Source: Rhizobium lentis
GTDB taxonomy: Bacteria > Pseudomonadota > Alphaproteobacteria > Rhizobiales > Rhizobiaceae
Direction of reading: 5' to 3'
Length of the DNA stretch: 64,000 bases
Assembly: GCF_014200175.1 (NCBI RefSeq)
Contig: NZ_JACHBD010000007.1
Span: forward strand, 1 to 64,000
Made by a program: the position numbers and the translations under genes. The notes below the pieces were generated by a model. That model did no database searches, was not told where the DNA came from, and saw nothing but the letters and a program-made list of their open reading frames with translations. Position 1 is the first letter of the stretch. Every line of letters begins with the position of its first letter. This document shows positions 63,601 to 64,000 of the stretch, in pieces.

Positions 63601-64000
63601 GCTCGCTCAAGGCTCCGACCGCCAATTTCGATCTCGCCTGGAAGCGTGCCGCGACGAGCCACACCAGGCGCGCTGGCCTTACCGGGCTTGATGTGACCGC
63701 GTCCGGCAAATTCGCCGACAACACGCTCGATTTCAATGCCGCGGTCAACGGCGCCGACAGCCTGTCTCTTAAGGCAAATGGCGCTGTCGGCATGACAGGG
63801 ACGACGATCGGTAGCGTCAAGATCGACGCAACACTGACCAATGTCCCCGCAGCTGTTGCAAACGGTTTCGTCCCCGATCTCGCAGCGGCAGGCCTTGTCT
63901 CCGGAACGGTCTCGGCGAGCGGATCACCTGCCGCCCCGACCGCCGATTTCGATCTCCATTGGCAAAATGCCGTCACAAGCCAGACGAAACGCGCCGGCCT
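60603..64000 (+). CDS. tamB: Translocation and assembly module TamB, 3' end beyond the window
   Basis: An open frame from ATG 60603 (MQTLTKIINWVVRVTGYAVG) to the window end, over 1,130 residues. It has one N-terminal membrane helix (AILILAVAALAIFGFTS) and a very long beta-helical chain of repeated short strands, typical of AsmA/TamB-like proteins that bridge inner and outer membranes. The C-terminal DUF490 (TamB) domain must lie outside. Near the end it has near-perfect 107-residue tandem repeats. Paired with tamA in an operon. Confidence 0.95.
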   Translation, partial: MQTLTKIINWVVRVTGYAVGAILILAVAALAIFGFTSFGARIVTERIASTLSNRDMTIEVREPEGLLTGGLRAAEISLSDTRGVFAEIHGVAIDWNPLALLTGTFHAKRFQIDTISVLRKPVRTLPSRPNAENSGGFALPVKVDVDHVALPDIKLAEAFAGRAFALAAEGSLSADGDGGEAMVNVSRHAVPDARLTADIAYAPAENRLRLKAQLAEPKGGLLADFLGLPGNPAVNIDLDGQGPISDWAGKMQAALDGQQRAAIEGRHSISADGLHHLDLKGGGDLSSLLPAAFRPLFAGQTNIDLAATFDDHRKIDIQTGNIATGSVVIAASGTLDPAGNNSLNANLLGTSGPVDFRWPLAEGEARFLISGLNLALTGDAQAARLSVSGSLDSATLPQADIGNVKLTAKSDAFNLAARAGSIQLRLVAGDVTFAEPNLNRAVKGPVTIAAPLQITAGGIGFNGTTVESANINGSLNGSYQLTDRALTGNIKLVVEPAALPAAATSRFDGPISLESQVAGAIPSKFALSNLVVKSGTLEAAGNVALDGSTLNADLSGRLPDVSKLMAGASGGAAYALRIGGELPALSVTANIKAASLQMADRMLANLNIDLTGVADPKAPQGKIAASGTIDGHPIGVNGDFRSEDGRMSIPALTADIGGNRLTGNLEFSPSLTPSGALTFDFPNIGLLAALGGQKAEGDLKGSLGIAGDGARIALKLQATGNSLRRDTLAIVKPEIDVTVSDLSALAANGTVRADEVNAGANRLAGLSLAFTKQQNQTDFDLNAAYDGNPVLAAGNIQTTEGTVDVNLDRFSAAPRNIPIELAAATQVKIAGGAASLGGLTLKTGTGSVSVTGSAGETLKLDAVIKELPAALANGFVPNLSAGGTISGTIAVTGTPAAPVADFKLDWKDATTGQTKGAGLAPFAIAAGGKFADKKLDFVTTIGSADGLSLKAAGDVGLADPTAPVLDIDADIRNLPARFANGFVPDLAAEGAITGRVSAAGSLKAPTANFDLAWKRAATSHTRRAGLTGLDVTASGKFADNTLDFNAAVNGADSLSLKANGAVGMTGTTIGSVKIDATLTNVPAAVANGFVPDLAAAGLVSGTVSASGSPAAPTADFDLHWQNAVTSQTKRAG
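63219..64000 (+). repeat. Tandem 321-bp repeats inside tamB
   Basis: The segment NGFVPNLSAGG / NGFVPDLAAEG / NGFVPDLAAAG recurs at 63219, 63540 and 63861, exactly 321 bases (107 codons) apart; the third copy is cut by the window edge. Adjacent matches are GKFADKKLDF / GKFADNTLDF and GLSLKAAGDVG / SLSLKANGAVG. The unit is in frame, so copy number can change without a frameshift and would lengthen the beta-helix. Confidence 0.85.

Noticed and set aside
62043-63662. Long minus-strand frames opposite tamB
   Set aside because: Antisense shadows; the tamB frame is continuous and has clear repeat structure.

Overview
The window is a stretch of a rhizobial chromosome, most likely the Rhizobium etli/leguminosarum group (Alphaproteobacteria, Hyphomicrobiales). 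The evidence is high GC with a strong third-position bias, C4-type 5-aminolevulinate synthase (hemA), aerobic cobaltochelatase genes cobS/cobT, family-specific genes (TIGR02302/DUF4175, DUF2125, DUF982), and abundant short palindromic intergenic repeats of the kind seen across rhizobia. Almost all of it is core chromosome. No phage, integrase, transposase or CRISPR array was seen.

Layout. 1-9.9 kb: end of etfA, 3-hydroxybutyryl-CoA dehydrogenase, a TlpA-type thioredoxin back to back with argH, then the lipoprotein-lysA pair, a very large Gln-rich membrane protein, an orphan receiver protein and hpt. 10-16 kb: cell division and envelope genes (DUF3426-like protein, ftsE-ftsX, YdcF, plsC, ChaC, DUF2125). 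16-24.5 kb: tyrC-hisC, a methyltransferase, gloB-cupin, a 357-bp inverted-repeat element, a DMT exporter, DUF3108, rpmB, and a VUT-family queuosine-precursor transporter whose leader looks like a preQ1-I riboswitch. 24.5-36.7 kb: phytase-like protein, cobT-cobS, a J-domain protein, bolA, the aroK-aroB-CNNM operon, a small membrane protein with xerD, accA, an L,D-transpeptidase and tusA. 37-41 kb: a complete TRAP transporter with its own FCD/GntR regulator. 41-44.7 kb: a His-rich CobW GTPase behind a penicillin-binding DD-carboxypeptidase, and an M20 amidohydrolase. 44.8-47.6 kb: tRNA-Arg(CCT) followed by six small, poorly known, mostly envelope genes. 47.9-56.4 kb: dxr, then a catabolic operon (LacI regulator, sugar-binding protein, two permeases, GH127 beta-L-arabinofuranosidase, ATPase). 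56.6-64 kb: hemA, a glycine-zipper lipoprotein, and tamA-tamB (tamB runs off the window).

How the parts work together. The two sugar/acid uptake loci are the clearest functional units. The GH127 operon appears to import short arabinofuranosyl oligosaccharides and hydrolyse them in the cytosol, under an autoregulating LacI protein with two visible operator-like palindromes. The TRAP operon carries its regulator as last gene. In both, a GC-rich hairpin separates the binding-protein gene from the permease genes. Several rhizobial repeats sit directly at stop codons of lysA, the M20 amidohydrolase and the cupin gene, which suggests they serve as 3'-end elements. The most interesting items are the preQ1-like pseudoknot that encloses a start codon, the 357-bp multi-hairpin element, the LacI operator pair with a probable CTG start, and several unannotated-size small membrane proteins.
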